From positions 1 through 6,558 of the forward strand of contig JAJDYK010000314.1 of assembly GCA_022825185.1 (NCBI GenBank): a DNA stretch of 6,558 nucleotides. The letters are read 5' to 3'. Both the position numbers and the translations under genes were made by a program. The stretch comes from Candidatus Latescibacterota bacterium (GTDB taxonomy: Bacteria > Latescibacterota > UBA2968 > UBA8231). The notes beneath the pieces are model-generated. The model was not told the origin of the DNA, ran no database searches, and saw only the letters and a program-made list of their open reading frames with translations. Of this stretch, positions 1-6,170 are shown piece after piece; positions within the stretch are counted from its first letter, which is position 1; every line of letters begins with the position of its first letter.

Positions 1-309
1 TCCTTCTTCAGCCAGAACCGCTTCTTCTTCCGCTTGATGTCGCACGAGGACGGTGGGGGCGAAGGTGGCAGGGGCGAAAACCGCAAGCGCTGGCGTGAGG
101 AACGGCGCATCCAACTCGCAGCAATCGAAACCGTCCTGCAAGACGGCACTGAAGAGGGCGTCTTCTCCGTCGAACACCCGAAGATCGAAGCCGCTATCCT
201 CCGCGACATGGTGCGTTCAGTGATGATCCACTCAAGAGGTCTGAGCGTCGAGGCAATGGTCGATACCATCATGCGGATCTTCCTCCAAGGCGTGCGCAAG
301 AAGCCCTGA
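1..309 (+). CDS. TetR-family-like transcriptional regulator, C-terminal part (5' end outside window)
   Basis: The frame is open from the first base of the window to a TGA at 307-309, giving 102 visible residues, so the real start lies upstream. The TTG and ATG at 34 and 37 are internal codons, not a start. The visible part has no DNA-binding helix-turn-helix. It looks like the ligand-binding/dimerisation half of a TetR regulator: an aromatic-rich FFSQNRFFFRLM stretch (as in FFRLL-type helices), a charged Gly/Arg-rich loop, then two amphipathic helices containing AAILRDMVRSVM and a final helix ending IFLQGVRKKP, which resembles the usual TetR ending with a Leu/Phe-Gly motif. The gene converges on the minus-strand cluster with a 28-bp gap and no evident terminator hairpin. 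The family call is an inference from helix pattern only; a different all-helical protein is possible. Ligand and target are unknown. Confidence 0.6.
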   Translation, partial: SFFSQNRFFFRLMSHEDGGGEGGRGENRKRWREERRIQLAAIETVLQDGTEEGVFSVEHPKIEAAILRDMVRSVMIHSRGLSVEAMVDTIMRIFLQGVRKKP

Positions 310-337
310 GCGACGCTCGCGTTATCTCACAATCCCC

Positions 338-1945
338 TCAAAACTGCCGCTCGCCATCAATAGCTGCATCCCAACGCTGCGAGTACAGGTAATCCATCGC
401 GGCCTGCGTAGCGGTGGGCGAGCCAATCTGTTGCAGGGCGCTGAGCGCGAACGCGCCCACGTGACCGCAGGAATCGTCGAGCGCCCTGAAAAGCTGGGGT
501 TCTAACGGAGCGGCAGCTTGGCCCAGTTGGGCGCACGCTATCGCCGCGTTGGTCCGCACCTGATCGCGCGGCACCCAGCGGCGGCCAGCTTCCTCCTGCC
601 AGTTTGGGTGATCGGCCGAGAGCATTCGCCCCAAGACTTCCACTGGTACCCCCTGAGCGATATTGCCCAGCGCGACGAGCGCCGTGCGCACCAAGCGATG
701 CGAGCCATCTTCAAGGCTCCGCGTCAGCGCCGGGACTGCCGCCACCGCGTGCGAATCCATCTCGCCGAGGGCAAAGGCGGCGTTGACTTGAGTCCATTCG
801 CTTTCGTCCCCCAACAACTCGCAAAGCACCTCGACCGCAGGTTCGCCAACCGCCGCCAAAGCCTGCGCCGCGTCTTCCATGTTAGTCGCCCCCTCGTTCC
901 AAGCGGGCGGGGCCTCGTGTTGGTCGGCCTCGCGACCTGCTGCGCGCAACGCTTTGGCCAACGGCGCGACCGCGGGCTCGCCGATCGCGCCCAGCGCATA
1001 GGTCGCGGCCGTGCGCATGGCTTGGTGATCAGTGCCCAAGCACTCGACGAGCACTGGCACGGCTGCAGCCGCATCAACGCCTAATCCCGCCAATTGCTGT
1101 GCCGCCGTCAGCCGCTGTGCTAAATCCACCTCTAAGTCGAGCTGAGCGATGAGCGCCGCCACGTCTCCGGTGGCCTGTGGCCAGCTATCGTAGCGATCCC
1201 GCTTGCCGCAGAGCCAGTCCCAAGTGTGCGCCCAAGCCAGTTCCAGATCGTAGGGAGATTCAATGCGTTGAGGCTTTTGCCAGTGCATGCTTTTGCAGTC
1301 CCAAGTCGGTGCCGTCGGCTCAGAGGCCCGCATGTAGATGAACTTGATCATGTGCCGATGCCTCGGCAGCAGGCTGACGCCAGCCGCGTGGCCCACGTCG
1401 AAGTGCGTCAGCGACACCGTGCCGGCCCGGCCAGCCAATGGCAACGCGCGCGCCCGATCCTCGTCGGTCAATCCGCGATTGAACTGCGTGCCCGGAATCA
1501 CGTGCGTCGGTCCTAACTCGACCGGCGAATCCTGCGGGTAGTACATGATCCGTGCATAGCGCAGATAGTGCTGGCGCGGATGCCCCATCGGCGTGTACCC
1601 ATCCTGATGGCAGTTGCGGCGCAGCCTTTCTTCAGCCTCGGCTGCTGGCACAGCTTCATCCACCGGCTTGAGCGGATGGCAGTAGCGGTGCGGATGCTCC
1701 AAGTAGTTCGGGCCTAAGACGCTGATGAGCGCGCCGCGCACCTCGGGCGAGTTGAGCACGTGGCGCATGGCGGGTACGCGCGGCAGGATATTGTTGCCCG
1801 GGTTTAGCTCGGAGTCGATGATTTGATTGAGCCGCTCATAGCACGCCTCGTGTGTCCCCTCGGGCACGGTCGGCTCAAAGACCAGATAGCCGTTGACGAT
1901 AAACTCGCGCATCTGCTCGTCGGTGAGCAGGATCGGGTCGGTCAT
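338..1945 (-). CDS. PhyH-type Fe(II)/2-oxoglutarate dioxygenase fused to C-terminal HEAT repeats
   Basis: A 535-residue protein with two parts. Residues about 5-260 resemble the phytanoyl-CoA dioxygenase (PhyH) family, which hydroxylates small molecules using Fe(II), O2 and 2-oxoglutarate. The opening helix has the usual LTDEQMREFIVNGYLVF pattern. The proposed iron ligands are H113 and D115 (CHQDGY) with H186 (FDVGH) as distal His, followed by R195/R197 as candidate 2-oxoglutarate-binding Arg. GPTHVIPGTQ at 145-154 matches the family's G-P-x-x-x-x-PGSH/Q loop. Residues about 278-520 form roughly seven Ala/Leu-rich HEAT-like repeats (for example AATYALGAIGEPAVAPL at 313-329), a scaffold for protein contacts. 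There is no signal peptide or membrane segment. The start has a strong Shine-Dalgarno 8 nt upstream. It is the last gene of the minus-strand cluster, 31 bp after nadE. Substrate is unknown; typical PhyH proteins are about 250-320 residues, so the HEAT half is an addition. Confidence 0.85.
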   Translation of the reverse strand: MTDPILLTDEQMREFIVNGYLVFEPTVPEGTHEACYERLNQIIDSELNPGNNILPRVPAMRHVLNSPEVRGALISVLGPNYLEHPHRYCHPLKPVDEAVPAAEAEERLRRNCHQDGYTPMGHPRQHYLRYARIMYYPQDSPVELGPTHVIPGTQFNRGLTDEDRARALPLAGRAGTVSLTHFDVGHAAGVSLLPRHRHMIKFIYMRASEPTAPTWDCKSMHWQKPQRIESPYDLELAWAHTWDWLCGKRDRYDSWPQATGDVAALIAQLDLEVDLAQRLTAAQQLAGLGVDAAAAVPVLVECLGTDHQAMRTAATYALGAIGEPAVAPLAKALRAAGREADQHEAPPAWNEGATNMEDAAQALAAVGEPAVEVLCELLGDESEWTQVNAAFALGEMDSHAVAAVPALTRSLEDGSHRLVRTALVALGNIAQGVPVEVLGRMLSADHPNWQEEAGRRWVPRDQVRTNAAIACAQLGQAAAPLEPQLFRALDDSCGHVGAFALSALQQIGSPTATQAAMDYLYSQRWDAAIDGERQF

Positions 1946-1952
1946 AAGACAA

Positions 1953-1960
1953 GCTCCTTC
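1953..1960 (-). promoter_or_regulatory. Shine-Dalgarno of the PhyH-HEAT gene
   Basis: On the minus strand the sequence reads GAAGGAGC, and its AGGAG core lies 8 nt before the ATG at 1945-1943. This fixes the start and shows that the dioxygenase is translated independently even though it follows nadE by only 31 bp. Confidence 0.75.
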
Positions 1961-1976
1961 ACTGTTGAAATATCAT

Positions 1977-3872
1977 TCAAATCCGCACCTTCAGGGCCTC
2001 GGCCTTTAACTGTGCACAGCGACGCGGCGCATACGGGGACTGTTGGGTCTCGCGCAAATCAAAGCCAAAGGCGCGCTTGCTCAAAACGATGACTGGCGGC
2101 GCTTGAATCCGCTTGAAGTAGTTGATCCGCACCTGGCGCTCCACCCATTCGAGGTCTTCGATCCAACTGCGCGCGTCTGGGAAGTACGCGCGGAAACGCG
2201 CCTCGTCGTCCCACTCCAACTTCTCTAGCAGCACGCCCTCTATAAACCACTGCAACAAATCGCTGCTGTGCCGCCGATATTCGATGAACTGCCGCAGCAC
2301 AGCGTCGTGATATCCGTACTTGATCGGATCACCCAAGCCCTGCGTCACGTCTTGGGCCTCAGACAGCTCAGCACTGGGCACCACCGAGCCGTCCAGCAGA
2401 TTCTCCGGCACCACAACGCGGCCATAGACACTCTCATTGAGAAAGTGCGCCAGCGCAAAGACCTGCACCTTGTACAGGTCGGCAATCGGAGCCACCGCGC
2501 CGCTGACATCCCCGTAGAGCGTGGCGTAGCCCAAGGCGACTTCGGTCTTGTTGCCGTTGGACGTGAACACGAGGCCGTATTTGGCCGCTAAGCCGGAGAG
2601 CACATCGGCAAAGCGGATGCGCGCCTGCACGTTCTCATCCACCAACCGAGTGTACTCGCCCCGACCCACGGAAAATTCCGCACCCTGCACGAGAGCGGCG
2701 ACGGCCTCGTACAGCGATTCTATCGGGCAGCAAAGGTAATCAACGCCCAGCGCGGCGCACAACGAGCGGGCATTGTCTTGGGTAACCGCGGCATTAAAAC
2801 GCGTCGGCATGTTGACCGCAAACACGCGCTCCGGGCCAAAGGCTCGCTCCAGCAGACAGCAGACCACACTGGAGTCCACGCCGCCGCTCGTCGCAATCAG
2901 GAACTTACTCTCCGCACCGCGCACATCATCCAAATGCCGCAGCCCGGTGAGGATGCCCTCGTACTGAGCTTCGATCTCGCTTTGGGGCGACGCAACCTCC
3001 CCGCGGCCCGTGAGCACGAGCTGTTCCCGCCATGGACGCGCACGGCACGCAATGTCCCCGCTAGCCGCGTACGCAGTGCTGTCCCCGTCAAACACAATGA
3101 TATTCTTGCCGTTGTTCTGCGCCCCAACTTGGTTGACGTAGAAAAACGGCAGGGGCGAGCGCGCCAATATCTGGCGCACCACGCGATTGCGCTTGTCGCT
3201 TTTCTGCCAAGTAAAGGGCGAGGACGAGAGGTTGAATACGGCCTCAGCCCCACGGCGGCGATACAGCGCGAGCGTGTCGAGGGGTTCGCCGCTGTGGCAG
3301 TAGTCCTCGCACCACATGTCCTCGCATAGCTGCACGCCAAAGCTAAAGGGCTGCCCGTCCTTGAGCCGCACCTTGTACGGATGCAACCAGTCCTCCAGCG
3401 GCCGACCCTCGGCCTCAGCCAAGTGGCGCAGTGAGAAAAAGTGCCGGTCGTCGTCAAAAAATCGGTAATTGGGATGCAAGGTCTTGGGGTGGACGCCACA
3501 GGGCAGTCCGGCGGGCACGGCTTCGCGCACCGCGTATTCGCCGTTGGAACACACATAGACAGCATTGTACTTGCGCCGCCGTCCATCTTGGCCCATGTGG
3601 ACGGGGTCCACCGCCACATTGCCAAAAATTACAGTTAATTCGGTACTAGCCCGACAAATCTCGTCGCTGTACGCGGCAAAATCCTCGACGTAAGCGTCCA
3701 TCTCCCACAAGTCGCCGAGGATATAGCCGCTGATGCACAGCTCGGAAAACACCACGACCTCAGCGCCGCCCTCCCGCGCCTGCGCGATAAAGGCCAGCAT
3801 CCGCTCCGCATTCAGGTCGGGTCGCCCGGGCTTGACCTCCATCTGCACCAAGGCGATTGCGGGCAGACCCAT
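1977..3872 (-). CDS. nadE: Glutamine-dependent NAD+ synthetase (glutaminase + synthetase domains)
   Basis: Catalyses the last step of NAD synthesis: deamido-NAD (nicotinic acid adenine dinucleotide) + ATP + glutamine to NAD, in the cytoplasm. The 631-residue protein has an N-terminal nitrilase-type glutaminase domain with a complete Glu-Lys-Cys triad: E44 in FSELCISGY, K130 in VHPKTLHPNY and C183 in GVQLCEDMW. The C-terminal ATP-pyrophosphatase domain has the P-loop SGGVDSS at 329-335, SNGNKTEVALGYATLYGD at about 438-455 and PSAELSEAQ at 499-507. The length fits the large two-domain NadE class. An upstream in-frame ATG at 3908 would add 12 residues. I prefer the ATG at 3872-3870 because MGLPAIALVQ begins the first strand of the nitrilase fold and this ATG shares one base with the aminotransferase stop (TGATG). 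No good Shine-Dalgarno is near it; the nearest GAGG is 22 nt away, so translation probably couples to the upstream gene. Confidence 0.96.
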   Translation of the reverse strand: MGLPAIALVQMEVKPGRPDLNAERMLAFIAQAREGGAEVVVFSELCISGYILGDLWEMDAYVEDFAAYSDEICRASTELTVIFGNVAVDPVHMGQDGRRRKYNAVYVCSNGEYAVREAVPAGLPCGVHPKTLHPNYRFFDDDRHFFSLRHLAEAEGRPLEDWLHPYKVRLKDGQPFSFGVQLCEDMWCEDYCHSGEPLDTLALYRRRGAEAVFNLSSSPFTWQKSDKRNRVVRQILARSPLPFFYVNQVGAQNNGKNIIVFDGDSTAYAASGDIACRARPWREQLVLTGRGEVASPQSEIEAQYEGILTGLRHLDDVRGAESKFLIATSGGVDSSVVCCLLERAFGPERVFAVNMPTRFNAAVTQDNARSLCAALGVDYLCCPIESLYEAVAALVQGAEFSVGRGEYTRLVDENVQARIRFADVLSGLAAKYGLVFTSNGNKTEVALGYATLYGDVSGAVAPIADLYKVQVFALAHFLNESVYGRVVVPENLLDGSVVPSAELSEAQDVTQGLGDPIKYGYHDAVLRQFIEYRRHSSDLLQWFIEGVLLEKLEWDDEARFRAYFPDARSWIEDLEWVERQVRINYFKRIQAPPVIVLSKRAFGFDLRETQQSPYAPRRCAQLKAEALKVRI

Positions 3873-3874
3873 CA
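3870..3874 (-). promoter_or_regulatory. TGATG stop/start overlap: aminotransferase to nadE
   Basis: On the minus strand TGA (3874-3872) of the aminotransferase and ATG (3872-3870) of nadE share the A. There is no ribosome binding site at normal spacing, so terminating ribosomes probably restart on nadE. Confidence 0.75.
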
Positions 3875-4999
3875 GGCCATCACGGGGACTCGCGCCTCGT
3901 GGATGCACTCGGCCAACAGCGGCACGCCCTCGCGAATCGCCTCCAGCGAGGCAAAGCCAAAGGCGAGGCGTATGGCCGGCACGTCCTCGCGCCGGATGTG
4001 GAAGCCCTGCCCCCGCGCCACCACAATGCCGCGCTCAGCGCACAAGGCCATCAGGCGATCGCGATCCACATCTTCGGGGAACTCGATCCATAGAAACATG
4101 CCACCCACGGGCCGCGACCACGTACACAGGTCACTCGCGCCTTCTTCTAGACCGGCGAAGACGGCGTCGCGCTTTTCCTTGAGGATGGCATTGGTCTCTG
4201 CTAGGTGCTGCCACAGCCGGTCGCGGAACAGGGCCGCGCAGCAAGCGGCCGCCAGCAAGCTGTTGCCCCCATCGTAGCGGCGGTCGAGGATCCGCCCTAG
4301 CATGGGCGGCCGGGCCAGCAAATAACCCAACCGCACGCCGGGTCCCAAAATTTTGGACAGCGAGCCGATGTACAGGACGTTGGGGCTGTCGTCGAGCGCG
4401 TAGAGCGCCGGCTCTTCCGGCCCCTCAAAATGCACGTCGCCGTAGCAGTTGTCTTCCACCACAATGGTCTCGTAGTAGCGCGCTACTTCGAGCAATTCGA
4501 GGCGGCGCTGCCTCGGCATGACCGAGCCGGTCGGGTTCTGGTAGGTCGCCAAGGTGTAAATAAAGCGCGGCCGGGTACCCTTGCGGCGCAAATCCGCCAA
4601 AACGTCGGCCAGCACATCGACGCGCATGCCCTGCTCATCGAGCGGCACCCCGACCAACTCGGCTCCCAAACGCTTATACGCGCCAATCGTCCCGGAATAC
4701 GTCAGCTCCTCGGTGACGATCACGTCCCCCGGCCCTTCCATCAGCGCCTCGGCCACCAGCGTGACCGCCTGCATGGAGCCGTTCATCAACGCGATGTGAT
4801 CGGCAGACACGTCTATTCCCTCGCGCTTGGATTCGCGCATGGCCATGACCTCGCGCAAGCCCTGATGGCCCATGTCGCCAGGATAGCTCACCAGCGTCGC
4901 ACCTAATTCGCGCACGGCTTCACTAGCGGCCTCGGCCAACGCCTCCGTGGGAAACGAGCCGGGATCCGTGCGTCCACTACCAAAATCGTATTTGTTCAT
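3872..4999 (-). CDS. PLP-dependent aminotransferase, class I/II (fold type I)
   Basis: A 375-residue enzyme that should transfer an amino group between an amino acid and a 2-oxo acid using pyridoxal phosphate. Signature residues are complete: the NGSMQAVTLV cofactor-phosphate region at 73-82, YQNPTG at 153-158, D183 and Y186 in VVEDNCYGDV, the Schiff-base lysine K216 in GSLSKILGPGVRLGY, and R344 in AIRLAFGF for the substrate carboxylate. The overall pattern is closest to the 2-aminoadipate/kynurenine aminotransferase-like group, which also forms the catalytic half of MocR regulators. There is no N-terminal GntR-type helix-turn-helix, so this is an enzyme rather than a MocR regulator. The start is supported by a Shine-Dalgarno 7 nt upstream; the ATG at 5003-5001 is out of frame. 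It overlaps nadE by one base and follows pncB across the inverted-repeat element. Substrate is not determinable from sequence alone. Confidence 0.92.
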   Translation of the reverse strand: MNKYDFGSGRTDPGSFPTEALAEAASEAVRELGATLVSYPGDMGHQGLREVMAMRESKREGIDVSADHIALMNGSMQAVTLVAEALMEGPGDVIVTEELTYSGTIGAYKRLGAELVGVPLDEQGMRVDVLADVLADLRRKGTRPRFIYTLATYQNPTGSVMPRQRRLELLEVARYYETIVVEDNCYGDVHFEGPEEPALYALDDSPNVLYIGSLSKILGPGVRLGYLLARPPMLGRILDRRYDGGNSLLAAACCAALFRDRLWQHLAETNAILKEKRDAVFAGLEEGASDLCTWSRPVGGMFLWIEFPEDVDRDRLMALCAERGIVVARGQGFHIRREDVPAIRLAFGFASLEAIREGVPLLAECIHEARVPVMA

Positions 5000-5006
5000 A
5001 CATATG

Positions 5007-5014
5007 CTCCTTTT
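5007..5014 (-). promoter_or_regulatory. Shine-Dalgarno of the aminotransferase gene
   Basis: The minus strand reads AAAAGGAG, ending 7 nt before the ATG at 4999-4997. It decides between that ATG and a second, out-of-frame ATG 4 nt upstream. The site lies just outside the end of the inverted-repeat element. Confidence 0.75.
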
Positions 5015-5063
5015 GTCTTTTTAGAAGCAGTTGAGCTATTCGGCGTTAGACCTACCCCCCTAT

Positions 5064-5088
5064 CCCCCCTTCCTGAGAGGAAGGGGGG
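5064..5088. repeat. Perfect 11-bp hairpin (left) inside the inverted-repeat element
   Basis: CCCCCCTTCCT (5064-5074) pairs perfectly with 5078-5088 around the 3-nt loop GAG. It is built like the right hairpin, with a run of C, then T, then CC in the 5' arm, which suggests related halves. Confidence 0.85.
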
Positions 5089-5101
5089 AACGGCTTGTGC
5101 T

Positions 5102-5126
5102 CCCCCTTTCCGCGTCGGAAAGGGGG
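5102..5126. repeat. Perfect 11-bp hairpin (right) inside the inverted-repeat element
   Basis: CCCCCTTTCCG (5102-5112) pairs perfectly with 5116-5126 around the 3-nt loop CGT. It is separated from the left hairpin by a 13-nt linker at 5089-5101. Confidence 0.85.
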
Positions 5127-5166
5127 CCGGGGGGATAGGTCCTCCGCCGAATAACTTAACAGCTTC

Positions 5167-6168
5167 TTAGAGTTCCAATCGCTTGAGCCGGGGGTTTTCA
5201 GTAAGCCCCGGTATCCGCCCCCGCTTGGCCACGGGCCGGCCTTCTACTTCCTTGATGTCCGCAGTAAAATCAATCGCCGAGGCACCGCTGATCGCACTGC
5301 CGACGCCAAAGGCATCTACCGGCGCTCCTGCCGCCCGGAAATAGCCGATCCGCTCGGCGTCCAAGCCGCCAGAGACCGCGATCTTTACATGGCTATACCC
5401 AGCTTGGTCAAGTCTCGCTCGCACTTCCGCTACCAACTCAGCCGTGACACGGCCGCGCTCGCTAGGAGTATCCAGCCGCACCCCCCACAGCTTCTCGCCC
5501 AGGGCCTCGGCCAGTCGCAGACTCTCTTCGGCTTCGTCCTTAAAAGTGTCAACCAACGCGATGCGCTCGACCTCGGTGTCGATGTGACGATCAAATGCCT
5601 CGGCTGCTTTGAGCGTGTCGCCGAAGCACAAGATCAAGGCGTGGGACATAGTCCCGGTTGCCTCAATGCCAGCGAGAGCAGCCCCCTGCGGAGTGGCACA
5701 TCCAACGCATCCCCCGACGATGGCCGCGTATTCCATCCGGGCGCTGACCTCCGGATGGATGTGCCGAGCGCCGAAGCTGATGATCGGCACCCCGTCGGCC
5801 GCAGCCACGCACTCCGCCGCAGCCGTGGCCCACCCCGTCTCGCTGCTGAGCATCCCCAACAGCGCCGTCTCGTACAGCCCGAACTGCCGGTAGGGCGCGC
5901 GAATCCGCAGTACAACCTCGCGCGGCTCGATCCAATCCCCTTCGTCCAAGCTCCACACCTCCGCCTCCGCGCCGAGCACCTGCCGCAAGAGGGCCTGCAC
6001 CTCGCGCATACCGCAGAGCAGGGCGCGCCGCCGAGTAAACACCTCCATCGCCACGACCGGATTGAGCTGCTCAGCCGCGAGGATGTCGCAACCTCGGCGG
6101 AAGTAAATATCCGCGTTATCGCCCGCCAGCGTCGCCGCCGAGGGCGCGTATAAGTCGCGCTCTACCAT
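5167..6168 (-). CDS. pncB: Nicotinate phosphoribosyltransferase, short form
   Basis: Joins nicotinate to phosphoribosyl pyrophosphate to give nicotinate mononucleotide, the committed step of Preiss-Handler NAD salvage. The 333-residue protein shows NADIYFRRG near the N-terminus (18-26), SFGARHIHPE at 131-140, GTMSHALIL at 172-180 (H176 matches the histidine that is phosphorylated in studied family members), VRLDTPSERG at 230-239, VSGGLD at 265-270 and FGVGSAISG at 287-295. It ends soon after PVAKRGRIPG at 312-321. It is shorter than the usual roughly 400-residue bacterial PncB and appears to lack the C-terminal extension. The start is set at the ATG 6168-6166, which shares a base with the upstream TGA. 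A GTP/ATG-type extension to 6222 would read through the hydrolase gene in another frame and adds residues unlike the family. The related quinolinate phosphoribosyltransferase is less likely given the GTMSH motif and the nicotinamidase partner. Confidence 0.93.
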   Translation of the reverse strand: MVERDLYAPSAATLAGDNADIYFRRGCDILAAEQLNPVVAMEVFTRRRALLCGMREVQALLRQVLGAEAEVWSLDEGDWIEPREVVLRIRAPYRQFGLYETALLGMLSSETGWATAAAECVAAADGVPIISFGARHIHPEVSARMEYAAIVGGCVGCATPQGAALAGIEATGTMSHALILCFGDTLKAAEAFDRHIDTEVERIALVDTFKDEAEESLRLAEALGEKLWGVRLDTPSERGRVTAELVAEVRARLDQAGYSHVKIAVSGGLDAERIGYFRAAGAPVDAFGVGSAISGASAIDFTADIKEVEGRPVAKRGRIPGLTENPRLKRLEL

Positions 6169-6170
6169 CA
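6166..6170 (-). promoter_or_regulatory. TGATG stop/start overlap: hydrolase to pncB
   Basis: On the minus strand the hydrolase TGA (6170-6168) and the pncB ATG (6168-6166) share one base. The nearest purine-rich tract, AGGGG at 6192-6188, is 19 nt away and too far for a normal Shine-Dalgarno, so coupled re-initiation is likely. Confidence 0.7.

Larger units (their letters stand above)
5021..5169. repeat. Imperfect long inverted repeat (MITE/REP-like) filling the pncB-aminotransferase gap
   Basis: The arms 5021-5054 and 5136-5169 are reverse complements at 27 of 34 positions. They include the uninterrupted 9-bp match TATTCGGCG (5037-5045 with 5145-5153) and GACCTA (5049-5054 with 5136-5141). 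Six further C:G pairs (5055-5060 with 5129-5134) extend the stem with a single bulged A at 5135. The interior holds two perfect hairpins, so the whole unit can fold as a three-way junction. It occupies nearly all of the intergenic space, and its right arm includes the pncB stop codon. There is no transposase ORF, and minus-strand transcription leaves the structure into an A-rich rather than U-rich stretch, so it is not an obvious intrinsic terminator. A short non-autonomous mobile element or a palindromic intergenic repeat is the best reading; exact ends and target duplication are unresolved. Confidence 0.8.

Noticed and set aside
310..337. Bidirectional terminator between the convergent TetR-like and PhyH-HEAT genes
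   Set aside because: The 28-bp gap contains no stable hairpin or T tract.
518..1084. Plus-strand open frame of 188 codons opposite the HEAT repeats
   Set aside because: Antisense to the Ala/Leu-rich repeat region; Arg/Ala/His-rich composition and no motif or ribosome binding site support.
1965..1980. TTGAA-6-TTCAA inverted repeat over the nadE stop as an operator or terminator
   Set aside because: Only 5-bp arms around a 6-nt spacer in AT-rich sequence; too weak and without a following U tract.
2897..3625. Minus-strand 242-codon frame inside nadE
   Set aside because: Out of frame with a complete NadE; Arg/Cys/Ser-rich translation lacks any family pattern.
4430..4906. Plus-strand 158-codon frame opposite the aminotransferase
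   Set aside because: Shadow of the intact aminotransferase; His/Arg/Gln-rich, with no recognisable fold.
5021..5169. Rho-independent terminator after pncB
   Set aside because: The hairpins are strong, but neither strand continues into a U-rich tract; on the minus strand the element is followed by an A-rich stretch. It could still slow transcription, but the terminator call is not supported.
5389..6153. Plus-strand open frame of 254 codons opposite pncB
   Set aside because: Lies fully antisense to a gene with clear family motifs; the translation is low-complexity, rich in Arg/His/Pro and without recognisable domains, typical of a GC-rich shadow frame.
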